This document shows, piece after piece, positions 19,482-29,084 of a DNA stretch of 64,000 nucleotides. The stretch's first letter is position 1; every line of letters starts with the position of its first letter. Source of the DNA: Goleter apudmare HA4340-LM2. Lineage in GTDB: Bacteria > Cyanobacteriota > Cyanobacteriia > Cyanobacteriales > Nostocaceae. Location: the NCBI GenBank assembly GCA_019359495.1, contig JAHHHF010000098.1:1-64000 (forward strand). Reading direction: 5' to 3'. Under the pieces are notes generated by a model. The model saw only the letters and a list, made by a program, of their open reading frames with translations, did no database searches and was not told the origin of the DNA. The position numbers were made by a program, and so were the translations under genes.

Positions 19482-19963
19482 GTAATTGCTCATAATTAGG
19501 AAAGCTAGCTGCGACAAGTTGTAAAGGCTAGAAGCTAGAATTTTTCCATAAGTTTACATCATTTTAGGAAAAGATTCAGAGTAAAATCTAGCCCTATCGT
19601 TATTCTGACAACGCTATTGCTGTTTAATTTTTAAAGCATAAAATTATTTTTGCCATCTATTCTCAAGACAAAAAAATGTTTGTCCCCAATTTTAAAGTAG
19701 CAAAATATACTATAAAAATAACTTTTGAGTTAGCTACAATCAATAAATACATATTTTATTTGGCAGTATAAATATACTATTTTTACCACAAAAAACAAGT
19801 ATACTATTTACTTTAAGCCTAGAAGCCTTGTAAATAATTAAAATTTAATAGCTTAATGAAGCTTTACCTTAATTAAGGTATGTTTTTTGACTAAAAACTT
19901 TAAAATATAAATACATAGTGTTATTAGTCGAGTTAAAAGTAAAAGTTACATAGGAATCTAAGT
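19482..19963. other. 482-bp AT-rich intergenic region
   Basis: Very AT-rich spacer between flippase and glycosyltransferase genes on the same strand. No ORF or clear hairpin terminator seen. Confidence 0.4.
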
Positions 19964-21049
19964 ATGCAATACCACATAGTTCTGAACCGCAAATTTAGCT
20001 TAGAAGACATCAATCAAGATGCAAAAGCTGGTAAACGCCCTGGACATGTCATGTGGGATATTAGCAAGCTTTTAAGAGCAAAAATTCATTTCCCAGGAGA
20101 TGAGCCATTATTGCTCCAAGACAAAATATGGGCAAAGATTATGGGGAGTCCTGAACATTGGGCTTTAGCTCGAAAATTATCTACTCAACTAGGAGAAGAT
20201 GATGTCGTATTTTGTACTGGTGAAGATATTGGTACTGCGATCGCTGCACTCTGCGGTGCTCAGACAAAGCGACCAAAAATCGTAGTTTTCAACCATCAAA
20301 TTCAGAGACTAAAGGGTTATCTAGCATTGAATTTATTTCGGTTAATAGACAAAATTGATGTGTTTATGACCGCTAGCCCCTCTCAAGCTGATTTCTTGCA
20401 TCGCTATTTGCCTAAAGAACGTGTGTGCCTATTTACAGAACAGCCGACAGATATATCCTTCTTCACTCCAGCCCCTCCTTCGCCAAACAAACTGCGCCCT
20501 ATAATTGGTAGTGGAGGTTTGGAAAAACGAGACTATGTAACTCTAGCAGCAGCCACCCAAGACCTAGATGTGGATGTAAATATTTGCGCCTTCTCACCTG
20601 ATGCGAAGGCATTATCACGGTCATTTCCAAAAGTTATCCCAAGCAATATGTCTCATCGTTTTTATGACTGGGATGAGCTAGTTCAGCTTTACCGTGATTC
20701 TGATGTAGTGGCTGTCAGTCTATTGGAAAATAATTACCAAGCAGGTCAGTCTACTTTGTTTGAAGCTATGGCTTGTCGGCGTCCTGTGGTAGTTACCCAA
20801 TCCCCAGGAATTATCCAGGATCTGGTTGATTCGGGCTGTGCAATTGGGGTGAATGAAGGCGATGTTCAGGGTATGAAAAAAGCGATTATCAGCCTATTAA
20901 ATAATCCTGAAAAGGCAGAAGCTATGGCTCAAAGAGGTTATGAACTTGTACTTAAACAGTACAATAACAAGCACTATATTGAAACCTTGGTTTCGGAACT
21001 TACCTCTAGATATGGAAGTCCATTAAGTAAAGTAGAAGTTACTCAATAG
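19964..21049 (+). CDS. Glycosyltransferase (GT-B fold)
   Basis: 361 aa. The C-terminal half has the donor-binding pattern of GT4-like enzymes: DVVAVSLLENNYQAGQSTLF followed by EAMACRRPVVVTQSPGI. The N-terminal half is unlike well-known families and contains DVVFCTGEDIGTAIAALCG and FNHQIQRLKGYLALN. Probably a sugar transferase for the nearby polysaccharide; specificity unknown. Confidence 0.75.
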   Translation: MQYHIVLNRKFSLEDINQDAKAGKRPGHVMWDISKLLRAKIHFPGDEPLLLQDKIWAKIMGSPEHWALARKLSTQLGEDDVVFCTGEDIGTAIAALCGAQTKRPKIVVFNHQIQRLKGYLALNLFRLIDKIDVFMTASPSQADFLHRYLPKERVCLFTEQPTDISFFTPAPPSPNKLRPIIGSGGLEKRDYVTLAAATQDLDVDVNICAFSPDAKALSRSFPKVIPSNMSHRFYDWDELVQLYRDSDVVAVSLLENNYQAGQSTLFEAMACRRPVVVTQSPGIIQDLVDSGCAIGVNEGDVQGMKKAIISLLNNPEKAEAMAQRGYELVLKQYNNKHYIETLVSELTSRYGSPLSKVEVTQ

Positions 21050-21303
21050 TAATGAGGATATAATTTTTCTTTCTTCTGTGTTCTCTGCACTACTTTATGG
21101 TCAGATATATTACTTTTTGACCGCAAAGAACGCGGAGGAGAGCAATCTTATAGTCAAGGTTTTTCGCCATGAGCACGTAGTGTGAGATTTCCCATCTTCA
21201 AAACCTGGTATTGATTTAGACTTGACAGATCCCTCTTAATTTTAATTTAACGACAGTATGCTTTTATGGTATAATTATTAACTTTATTTAGGGCATTCAT
21301 CTC

Positions 21304-22602
21304 ATGGCTCACAGTATCCTTCCTTCAGATGATACTAAAAGAAAAAACCAGGACTCACACGGGAATTTTTCTCTGCTCCCAACATCAAAACCTTATTTAC
21401 TGGCTCTTTGTGCTCACAGCTATCGGGATTCCCAAGGGCGACATTATGTAGATCTACTTTGGTACAAAGATTTAGCTGAACATTTGAAGTACCGTGAGCA
21501 GTTAATTTTGGCTTGCCCTTGTAGACAAGAAGAACCCGTTGAGGGCATGATTTGTCTGGATGACGATCCAGAATTTGCCAAAAAAGTTCAGTACGTTGAT
21601 CTGCCAGCCTTAAAGAGCTTTGCAGAAGCGTTGCTGAAACTGCCGGAAATCATTGGCAAATATTGGCAAGCTGTTGGGCAAGCAGAAATTGTGGAAAGCT
21701 GCGTTGCTGGTTGGCCCATCGCTCCTGGCTGGTTGATTACTCCAATGGTACTTGTCCGCCGGAAATTTTACTTGATTGTTGTGGAATCATCCTTTTGGCG
21801 GCTGTCTCCCGGTGTTAAGATATCTTTGATCAGAAGAATCAGGGCTAACTTTTCTGAGCTTTTAAATCGCTGGTGCTTAAACAAGACTGATTTAGCAATT
21901 TTTGCTCAGGAAGAGTGGCGTAGAACTCTTTTAACTAATAAAAAGGTAAAAAGCGCAGTCATTCATTGTTCTTGGATCAGCCAAGATAATTTGATTTCTC
22001 AGAAGGATGCACAAGCCCTTTGGCAGACAAAGGTATCTGCTAACATTCAAGAACTTAATCTGATATTTGCTGGGCGATTAGAAGAGGCAAAAGGTATCAG
22101 AGTTCTCCTCAAAGCAGCAGAAATTCTGAATACAAAAAATGTGCATGTAAAGTTAGACATTTTGGGAGATGGCTCTTTTTTGGCAGAATGTATAGAGGCC
22201 AGTCAGTGCATCCAAGGTTCAGTCAAAATCAACATGTTAGGCACGGTTCCTTACGGACCGCAACTGTTCGATCTGTTGCGTGAATACCATGCAATTGTGT
22301 TACCCAGTCTTACAGATGAGCAGATGAGAATTGTGTATGATGCCTACTCGCAGAGTTTGCCTGTACTGGCGAGTAAGGCGAATGGACTAAGAGATTGTGT
22401 ACAAGATGGGGAGACAGGAGTTTTCTACGATGTTAACAATCCTGCTGCTTTGGCTGAAACCTGCACATGGGCATTGAATAATTTGAATCAGCTTCAGGAG
22501 ATGGGCATGAATTCACTACAAGTAGCTAAAGAGCTAACCCATCAAGAAATGCATCGACAGCGTTTTAAACTTCTAGCTGAAATGCTGCAATCAGCAAGTT
22601 AA
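21304..22602 (+). CDS. Glycosyltransferase (GT4-like)
   Basis: 432 aa. The C-terminal half carries LIFAGRLEEAKGIRVLLKAA, LDILGDGSFLAECIEA, VPYGPQLFDLLREY and the acceptor loop VLPSLTDEQMRIVYDAYSQS, a GT4 layout. The usual E-x7-E motif reads DEQMRIVYDA, so the acidic pair is partly changed. Last gene of the polysaccharide cluster's plus arm. Confidence 0.75.
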   Translation: MAHSILPSDDTKRKNQDSHGNFSLLPTSKPYLLALCAHSYRDSQGRHYVDLLWYKDLAEHLKYREQLILACPCRQEEPVEGMICLDDDPEFAKKVQYVDLPALKSFAEALLKLPEIIGKYWQAVGQAEIVESCVAGWPIAPGWLITPMVLVRRKFYLIVVESSFWRLSPGVKISLIRRIRANFSELLNRWCLNKTDLAIFAQEEWRRTLLTNKKVKSAVIHCSWISQDNLISQKDAQALWQTKVSANIQELNLIFAGRLEEAKGIRVLLKAAEILNTKNVHVKLDILGDGSFLAECIEASQCIQGSVKINMLGTVPYGPQLFDLLREYHAIVLPSLTDEQMRIVYDAYSQSLPVLASKANGLRDCVQDGETGVFYDVNNPAALAETCTWALNNLNQLQEMGMNSLQVAKELTHQEMHRQRFKLLAEMLQSAS

Positions 22603-22819
22603 GGAGTCTGGCAAATCAGAAAAATAGCATCCGAATAATAGTGTGTTAAAAACAGGAATTGGATAATTTTTTTGTGTTCCCTATAAATTGGCTAATCAGG
22701 ATCACGTCCTTCTGGGGGGGTAAAGTTTTTAAACCATAAAAGATGAAGGTGTTCACTAATAGTAATAACTAGAGAGATTTCTTGTTAGCTGTTAAAACCA
22801 TCGCCTGTAAACCTGTCAA

Positions 22820-23323
22820 TTATTCACGCTGCCAGTTATGTAATATGGGCATAGTAAATAACCCCCATGCCAAACCCGTAATCAAACCAAACGGCGTCAC
22901 AAGGTAATTATTAAAACTCCATAAACCAAAAACCTGTGCAGCCAATTCTAGCGGATAAGCCATCATCAAAACGCTAGAGAGGGCTGCACCACTCCAGCCG
23001 TACTGAGTTAACCAGTAAAAACCTTTACCGCCTGTTGCACCATACAACAGGCGAGTAATCAACAAACCAGTGACCGTACCATAGCACCGCATACACACAG
23101 CCATAATAAACGGTGGTGCTAACGCCACTCCCATCTCCGGTTGCGGACAGACATGATTACCCATGAAATAGATGATGTCCGCAATACCAGGTAACAAAAA
23201 TACTCCAGACGCAGCCAGAAAGGGAGCAAGGGTTGGGCCGAAAACCATCCCCGCCAGCATCACATCAGCGATAAAACTGACCCAATTAATTTGTAACTCC
23301 TTTGTGAAAGCTACTCTCATCAC
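22820..23323 (-). CDS. DUF2085 membrane protein
   Basis: 167 aa, about four hydrophobic segments. The DUF2085 signature is visible: HVCPQPEMG followed by MAVCMRCYGTVTGLL, with conserved Cys and His that suggest metal or cofactor binding. Function of the family is unknown. It begins 34 bp after the agrE stop on the same strand, so the two may be co-transcribed. Confidence 0.75.
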   Translation of the reverse strand: MMRVAFTKELQINWVSFIADVMLAGMVFGPTLAPFLAASGVFLLPGIADIIYFMGNHVCPQPEMGVALAPPFIMAVCMRCYGTVTGLLITRLLYGATGGKGFYWLTQYGWSGAALSSVLMMAYPLELAAQVFGLWSFNNYLVTPFGLITGLAWGLFTMPILHNWQRE

Positions 23324-23357
23324 TCCCTTTCTCTGCGTCTTTTGCGGTTTATTTTTC

Positions 23358-25469
23358 TTAACCTACCACTGCTTGGTAAGGGCTTGTCAACTTATCTAAC
23401 TGCTGTGTCAACAAACTGAGGAACAATCCCACATCTGTGACTACACCTACAGATTCAATCGAACCGCGATCGCTTAACTTGGTCACCACAGCTGGATTGA
23501 TATCCACACACACCATTTTCACACCCGCCGGGGTCATATTCCCCACCCCAATCGAGTGCAGCATGGATGAGAGCATCAAGATCATTTCTGCGCCTTCGAG
23601 GTGTTTGGCATATTCTTGTTGTGCCATAATCAAATCCATTTGGGTATCAGGTAAAGGCCCGTCATCCCGAATAGAACCAGCGAGTACAAAGGGTACGTAA
23701 TTGTGGACACACTCATACATGACACCACTCTTGATTACCCCAGCTTCCACAGCTTTGGCAATACTGCCATAACGGCGGATGATGTTAATGACCTTCAAGT
23801 GATGGCGGTGTCCACCACGGACGGCTACACCGCGCTTCATATCCACACCGAGGGAAGTACCCATCATATTTTGCTCGATGTCGTGGACAGCGATCGCATT
23901 CCCGCCCAACAGCGCTTGTACGTATCCTTCCCGAATCAGCCGTGATAGATGTTCGCCACCACCAGTGTGAATTACTACTGGCCCGGCGGTGACAACAACT
24001 TTACCGCCTGCATCCCGAATTTTACGTAGTTCCCAAGCCACTTGTTCCACGACTAATTCCACACGCCGCTCGCTGGAAACTCCTGACGACATAAAGCTGA
24101 ATTCTTGGGAGTTACGTTGTTCTCGTGATTCAGTTTTGCGGATGGTACGGATGCCTAGGACATCGACAATTACCTCTTCCCCGACTTCTAAATCGCGTAA
24201 GATTTTACACTTAGCTACTAAACCATCAGGGGTTTGTCTAATAGCGATCGCCCCATCCATGCGTTGATTTTGTACCTTCACCCACTGACCATGAATCCGG
24301 ACTTCTGTGGGATAGATGGTACTGACGTAGAAATCATCAGGAGCTACACCATTTTGCAGCACTGGCTCCAACTTGGCATCCTGCTCATCTTGAGGTAAGT
24401 TTACCGCACCCAAATCAATCAAGAGCGAGATGATTTCTTCCATCACCTCATGGGATGGTGCCGATACCTTCACCTCGGCGGCAGAGGTACTTTGGCGCTG
24501 TTCTCCCAAGTTGAAATTCAATACTTGGAAGCTACCGCCAGTGTCTACAATTAAATCTAGGGCACGGTTAATCAAGCCAGAATCCAGCAAGTGCCCTTCT
24601 AGGCGAATTACCCGGCTTTCTACGGAAACAATGGCATGAACTTCTTCTCTGACTGGTTCTGTCACGCGCAAAGTCAGACATTTCGCCGCCCCGCCAGCTT
24701 TGAGAAATTCAGTTAAGGGTGTTTCAATAATTTGGAAACCTACATCTGCAAGGCGTGTTTTCAGTGCATCACTGGCCTTGTTCATAATCACGATGCTGTC
24801 CACATTCACCGCATTACAGGCAAAGTTCACCGCGTCAGCTTCGGCGATCGCAATCCGCTTTTCTGGTGTAACCCGCATCTCAATTAAGCGGTTAGAGTAG
24901 GAATCAAACGCCCCTGGATAATACAGCAAATAACCATTTGCTAGGGGACAGAAACAGGTATCCAGGTGATAGAAGCGCTCATCAATTAGCCGTAGCGATA
25001 AAACTTCAATATCCAGCCATTTTGCTAGATAGGGATGGGAATCCAATTCTGAGCGGAAGCCGTATCCTGACCATAGCCAGCGTCCTTCTCGATCCAGCAG
25101 TGCATCCCCTGCTCCCTCAAAGGGTAAGTCTTTTGGCAATACATTGACCGTGTATCCATTTTGCTCAAACCATCTTTGGAAGTGTGGTTCTTCTCCCTGA
25201 CGTTCTTTGTGCAAAAAGCGACTGAGTACAACATTATCTCCTAGTACCAAGCCAGCGTTGGCGGTAAACACCATGTCAGGCCAACCTTTTTCCGGTGGTA
25301 CTAGATCTACTATTGCGTGTTCTTTGAGGACGTGGTAGAGCTTTTGCCACTGTTCGACAGCGCGATCGCGCGATGACTTGTGAATGTTCCCTTCCATCCA
25401 GGGATTGATCACATAGTCCACATCGTAATGGTCTGGAGCACACATCAAAAAGCGAATCCGGGAAGTCAT
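23358..25469 (-). CDS. agrE: Arginine dihydrolase / ornithine cyclodeaminase (AgrE/ArgZ family)
   Basis: 703 aa. The N-terminal guanidine-modifying domain (about 1-275) turns arginine into ornithine, ammonia and CO2. Catalytic residues known from ArgZ are visible as N71 (FTANAGLV), H169 (YHLDTCFCP) and C265 (GGAAKCLTLR). The C-terminal part (about 280-703) is the LOR/SDH plus ornithine cyclodeaminase-like region (TIGR00300 type), which in Anabaena AgrE yields proline from ornithine. The pathway continues with PutA, encoded at 7.6-10.6 kb. No NtcA-type GTA-N8-TAC site was found upstream by eye. Antisense ORFs over this gene are shadows. Confidence 0.93.
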   Translation of the reverse strand: MTSRIRFLMCAPDHYDVDYVINPWMEGNIHKSSRDRAVEQWQKLYHVLKEHAIVDLVPPEKGWPDMVFTANAGLVLGDNVVLSRFLHKERQGEEPHFQRWFEQNGYTVNVLPKDLPFEGAGDALLDREGRWLWSGYGFRSELDSHPYLAKWLDIEVLSLRLIDERFYHLDTCFCPLANGYLLYYPGAFDSYSNRLIEMRVTPEKRIAIAEADAVNFACNAVNVDSIVIMNKASDALKTRLADVGFQIIETPLTEFLKAGGAAKCLTLRVTEPVREEVHAIVSVESRVIRLEGHLLDSGLINRALDLIVDTGGSFQVLNFNLGEQRQSTSAAEVKVSAPSHEVMEEIISLLIDLGAVNLPQDEQDAKLEPVLQNGVAPDDFYVSTIYPTEVRIHGQWVKVQNQRMDGAIAIRQTPDGLVAKCKILRDLEVGEEVIVDVLGIRTIRKTESREQRNSQEFSFMSSGVSSERRVELVVEQVAWELRKIRDAGGKVVVTAGPVVIHTGGGEHLSRLIREGYVQALLGGNAIAVHDIEQNMMGTSLGVDMKRGVAVRGGHRHHLKVINIIRRYGSIAKAVEAGVIKSGVMYECVHNYVPFVLAGSIRDDGPLPDTQMDLIMAQQEYAKHLEGAEMILMLSSMLHSIGVGNMTPAGVKMVCVDINPAVVTKLSDRGSIESVGVVTDVGLFLSLLTQQLDKLTSPYQAVVG

Positions 25470-25779
25470 AAAAATATTACAACCGTTTAGGTGCTATGAG
25501 CCTAGTTAAGCACAGCATTTTTACTGTACTAGTATGTCAAATCCGTCACGAAACGTCTTTATCTTGGTAGTCAAAAGCGGCACAAAATTTTTTCTCTCAT
25601 TCTATTACCTGTAAGGAATAGAACAATGAGGAAGGCTCGCAGTTAGAGGTTATTTGCTTAGGTTCAAGTTCATGTTATCGTATCACCGTTTGGTTATAAA
25701 AACTCAGATGACCAATCTCACAATCCAGGTAGAAGATCATCCTGACTCAAGAGTGATACAAGCCGTCATTGGCAGGGTT
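25470..25779. other. 310-bp intergenic region
   Basis: Should hold the agrE promoter at its left end. A 25-codon ORF (25708-25785, plus) is too short and has no context. No repeats of note. Confidence 0.4.
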
Positions 25780-26391
25780 TTATAACTCCAAACTGCGCCA
25801 CAAATACCAAGAGGCGATCGTACAATAGGGACGCCAATTTTTTCCCAACAGTTCTACAGTCTTTTTGTCCGGTAATTCTGGTAGCGAGTAGATCCGGCGA
25901 ATTCCTGAGCGAATACCCAAGTCATCCACGGGTAAGACATCAGGACGATGCAGGCGAAAAATAAGTAGCATTTGCACTGTCCACCGTCCTATACCTTTGA
26001 CTTGTGTCAGGGCTTTAATAATGGCTTCGTCATCCATCTTCTCTAGCTCTGTCAAAGTTGGTAAACCGTCGAGGATTTTCTGCGCTAAATCTTTGAGATA
26101 GACAACCTTGGGACGGGAAATTCCTACCCCGCGCAAAATTTCATCGCTGGTATTGAGGATAGCGGCTGGTGTCAGCAAGGGTTGATCAGCATAAAGTTGC
26201 AGAAATCTTTGATGAATAGCCGTAGCAGCTTTCGTAGAAAGTTGCTGATAAAGAATTGAGCGAGATAGCGAATAGAATAAATCTCCAGTTTGCTGCACTT
26301 GGTCAAGTTTACAAGTACCGATTTGCTGAATTACAGATGCTAAGAGGATATCGTTTTGTTTGAGAGTTGCGATCGCCACAGAGTAATCCAT
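25780..26391 (-). CDS. DNA-3-methyladenine glycosylase 2 (AlkA-like, HhH-GPD)
   Basis: 203 aa, base-excision repair glycosylase removing alkylated purines. The helix-hairpin-helix is LTQVKGIGRWTVQMLLIF (about 132-149), and the catalytic Asp lies in LPVDDLGIRSGIRRIY. It lacks the N-terminal domain of E. coli AlkA, as in many short family members. It is a single gene with no obvious operon. Confidence 0.87.
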   Translation of the reverse strand: MDYSVAIATLKQNDILLASVIQQIGTCKLDQVQQTGDLFYSLSRSILYQQLSTKAATAIHQRFLQLYADQPLLTPAAILNTSDEILRGVGISRPKVVYLKDLAQKILDGLPTLTELEKMDDEAIIKALTQVKGIGRWTVQMLLIFRLHRPDVLPVDDLGIRSGIRRIYSLPELPDKKTVELLGKNWRPYCTIASWYLWRSLEL

Positions 26392-26808
26392 GCGACATTT
26401 TAACCACGCTCAAGTACACACAAAAATATTCTGGCAATTTGGCAGCCAAAGTTTTTCTATTGGAGTTTAAATAGAGATATCAACAGGACGGGAGACAAGC
26501 CACATGAGCCGGATTTATATCCTACCTCAAAACTCCCACCTATCGCCAGTTGTTGATTGAGTGGCTGTAGAAGAACGCTACAGGATAGAACAGCACTCGG
26601 TCATCGCTTCACTACAACTGGCTAGTCATCAAACCAAAAACACATATAGCAACAATTTAGATCCACGACTTCTTAAAGAAGTTGGGGATTTGATCATGCA
26701 ACATAACTTTAATTAAAAACAAGATTTGACAAATTTCATCAGAAAAACTATCAACAACTATTCCTGACAACTACACCAAACACACCAATAATTGAAGTGA
26801 TTTAGCAA
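26392..26808. other. Degraded intergenic region with a dispersed palindrome
   Basis: No intact gene. At about 26658-26694 lies the palindrome cgacttcttaaagaagttggggat, a well-known Nostoc small repeat type. Together with the CBS-like fragment downstream the stretch looks like decayed coding DNA. Confidence 0.4.
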
Positions 26809-27060
26809 ATGAATCACACCCAGAAAAGCTGTGCGCTGGTTGTAGAACAGCAGCAATTACTTAGTATTTTTATTGGTCAAAACGTGGTGCAGTTGGTCGC
26901 CAATCAAACTACCTTCGAGGGAATGAAGAGAAACAATATTTTCAAATCATCATTAGTAATGTTGTGTCTGTATATAAAGCCCAATCAACGATCCATTGAT
27001 TTGCAGAAGTTGCGGAGAAATGGGAGCGATATTATATCTGGATATATACAAGTTAATTAA
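26809..27060 (+). pseudogene. Fragment resembling a CBS domain
   Basis: 83 codons. The stretch CALVVEQQQLLSIFIGQNVV followed by QLVANQTTFEGM matches the pattern of the second half of a CBS domain (usual form: vvE.gkLvGifTerDvvrl), with the ERD-like part altered to IGQN. The rest does not continue into a domain. It is probably a remnant of a CBS-containing sensor protein, but a real small protein cannot be excluded. Confidence 0.4.
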
Positions 27061-27303
27061 AAATAGCAATCTCAAACTTATGCGATCGCTTCTCAATTCA
27101 ACTATAAAACAACAATAAATTTTGCCCTTTCTGACTCAGCGATAATTGCACAAAAAATGTTCTGAGTTGTGCTATTAACCTAAGCTAACAGAGGTAAAAT
27201 AGACGTGAAATTTTTCTAGAAAGATCTCTCTTAGGGTATTGTTAGATAAAAAGCAATCGCCACTAAACTTGCATAGCAGCATTAATTTTCTCTGCATATA
27301 GCT

Positions 27304-28575
27304 ATGTTAATAGATATATATATTATTGACCTGTTTGTGATTGGATTACTATTGTTGATCGTCACATTAGGTTCAGGGTGGATTTCTCGCCTACCACTTT
27401 CGTTTGCGCTCATCTACCTATTGGTAGGAATTTTTTTAGGGCCCTATGGCTTAGGGTTGATCCAATTACGTCGTGATGAAGTATTCAACGCTGCATTGCT
27501 AGAGCGTCTTACAGAATTTGTAGTGATTATTTCTGTATTTAGCTGTGGTTTAAAAATAGTCAGACCATTCAGGTTAAAGATTTGGGATACCACCATCCGG
27601 CTGATTGGGTTTTTAATGCCGATTTCAATTTTTGCCTTGGCTATTGTGGGCAAATTATTTTTAAATCTAGATTGGGGAACAGCTATTATATTAGGTGCAA
27701 TTCTCGCACCTACTGATCCAGTCTTAGCTTCAGAAGTGCAACTGACTGATATCCAAGATCAAGATGACTTACGCTTTGGTTTAACTTCAGAAGGTGGGCT
27801 AAACGATGCTTTAGCATTTCCCTTTGTTTATTTTGGTATTTATGCCTTAAAAGATAGCAATTGGCATCACTGGTTTAAACAATGGGTGGCAGTTGATTTA
27901 ATTTGGGCGATCGCTACTGCTATTGTTATGGGTATTCTTGTCTCTAAAATAATAGTTTGGCTAGATCAAAGCATTCAAAAACGCCGCTCTGCTGATGTAT
28001 TAATGGAAGATTTTGTTGCTATCAGTATAATTCTCTTGACTTATACATTAACAGAAATGATTAATGGGTATGGTTTTCTAGCAGTATTTGTTGCCGGGTT
28101 AGTTACTCAACGAAGTTATCAAAATTCAGCCAAGCCACTGGCTCAATTAGAATTTATTGAGCAATTAGAAAAGCTGCTAGAAGTCGCTACCATTCTCATA
28201 TTAGGTTCAATATTATTATGGGAGCCGATGCTCAAGTATGCTGCTCAATCTTTATTAGTCATAATTTTATTATTCTTTGTGATCCGTCCTGTAGGAGTCT
28301 GGATTAGTACAATTGGTACACGCTCTGTAAATGCTCAACGCCAAACTTTGCATCCAGTAACACGCTGGTTAATTGGTTGGTTTGGTATTCGTGGTGTTGG
28401 CTCTTTATATTATCTTGCTTATGCATTTGGTCATGAATTAAAGGGTGAAACTGCCGAACAAATAGCCTGGATAACTTATACCACGATTGTAGTTTCGGTA
28501 ATCGTGCATGGAATTAGTGCGACGCCGTTAATGAATTGGTATGAGTCCAGTATTGTCAACCAAAAAAAAGTCTAA
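27304..28575 (+). CDS. Cation:proton antiporter (CPA1/NhaP-like)
   Basis: 423 aa with 11-12 hydrophobic segments. The acidic motif in ILAPTDPVLASEVQ and GGLNDALAFPFVYFG is typical of CPA1 Na+(K+)/H+ antiporters, as is FGIRGVGSLYYLAYA near the end. It exchanges cations for protons at the cytoplasmic or thylakoid membrane. There is no large C-terminal regulatory domain. Cation preference cannot be read. Confidence 0.87.
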   Translation: MLIDIYIIDLFVIGLLLLIVTLGSGWISRLPLSFALIYLLVGIFLGPYGLGLIQLRRDEVFNAALLERLTEFVVIISVFSCGLKIVRPFRLKIWDTTIRLIGFLMPISIFALAIVGKLFLNLDWGTAIILGAILAPTDPVLASEVQLTDIQDQDDLRFGLTSEGGLNDALAFPFVYFGIYALKDSNWHHWFKQWVAVDLIWAIATAIVMGILVSKIIVWLDQSIQKRRSADVLMEDFVAISIILLTYTLTEMINGYGFLAVFVAGLVTQRSYQNSAKPLAQLEFIEQLEKLLEVATILILGSILLWEPMLKYAAQSLLVIILLFFVIRPVGVWISTIGTRSVNAQRQTLHPVTRWLIGWFGIRGVGSLYYLAYAFGHELKGETAEQIAWITYTTIVVSVIVHGISATPLMNWYESSIVNQKKV

Positions 28576-28890
28576 GCCTCGCGCTACCATTGATGAATTT
28601 GAATAGGCGAGGAAGCCACAGCGCTTCGAGGATGTTTGAAAAGTTTTGAGCGAATATAATTTGCTACTACACAAACAAAGTCCGCTTGCGCGGACTCACC
28701 AAAAATTAGGCCTTTTAAATCCACGGAAGTGGGTTTCGTCTGTGTAACCAAGCCATTGCTTTGGGGAGACATCGTCGTGGGCGGGTTTCCCGACTTGTTC
28801 GCGCAGCAGCGTCTCCCCTTGGGAGAGGCGACTGTCGTCGGGTTCCCCGATTTGTAGCAGGTGGCGCGCGATTTCTAATCGCCAGGGCTA
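28576..28890. repeat. Patch of nested dispersed repeats
   Basis: Several repeat words run together: tccgcttgcgcgga (about 28681-28694), ggcgggtttcccgacttg (28780-28797, identical to the insert in putA), cagcgtctccccttgggagaggcgac, and a variant ending ccccgatttgtagcaggtgg. No gene. It looks like successive insertion of small elements. Confidence 0.6.
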
Positions 28891-28996
28891 GTAGTCTGTT
28901 AATTTTGTTTTGAGGGATTTTTGGTAGTGTGAGCGTCTCGCTCACGCGGGCAAGATGCCCGCACTACAGTCTATCATTTTTATCTTGACAGACTAC
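28891..28996. mobile_element. Small MITE-like element with TA target duplication
   Basis: Terminal inverted repeats gtagtctgttaa (left) and the complement of ttgacagactac (right), one mismatch, enclose about 80 bp that itself holds an inner hairpin (gtgagcgtctcgctcac). TA dinucleotides flank it at 28889-28890 and 28997-28998, as expected for an IS630/Tc1-type MITE. No transposase in the window. Confidence 0.6.
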
Positions 28997-29042
28997 TAGT
29001 ATTAATTTAGACCTTTCAAACAACCTCTTAGTCCATTTCGAG

Positions 29043-29072
29043 AAAAAGCGATGTCTAGCGGACGACATCGCC
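29043..29072 (-). terminator. Rho-independent terminator of aroF
   Basis: On the minus strand gcgatgtc-gtccgcta-gacatcgc forms an 8-bp stem followed by five T, beginning 13 bases after the aroF stop. Confidence 0.75.
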
Positions 29073-29084
29073 TTTGAATAACAT

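Noticed and set aside
23437-25147. Five plus-strand ORFs across agrE
   Set aside because: All are antisense shadows of a well-supported enzyme; none has family features.
25708-25785. 25-codon plus ORF ending near alkA
   Set aside because: Too short and overlaps the glycosylase stop; no leader-like residue bias.
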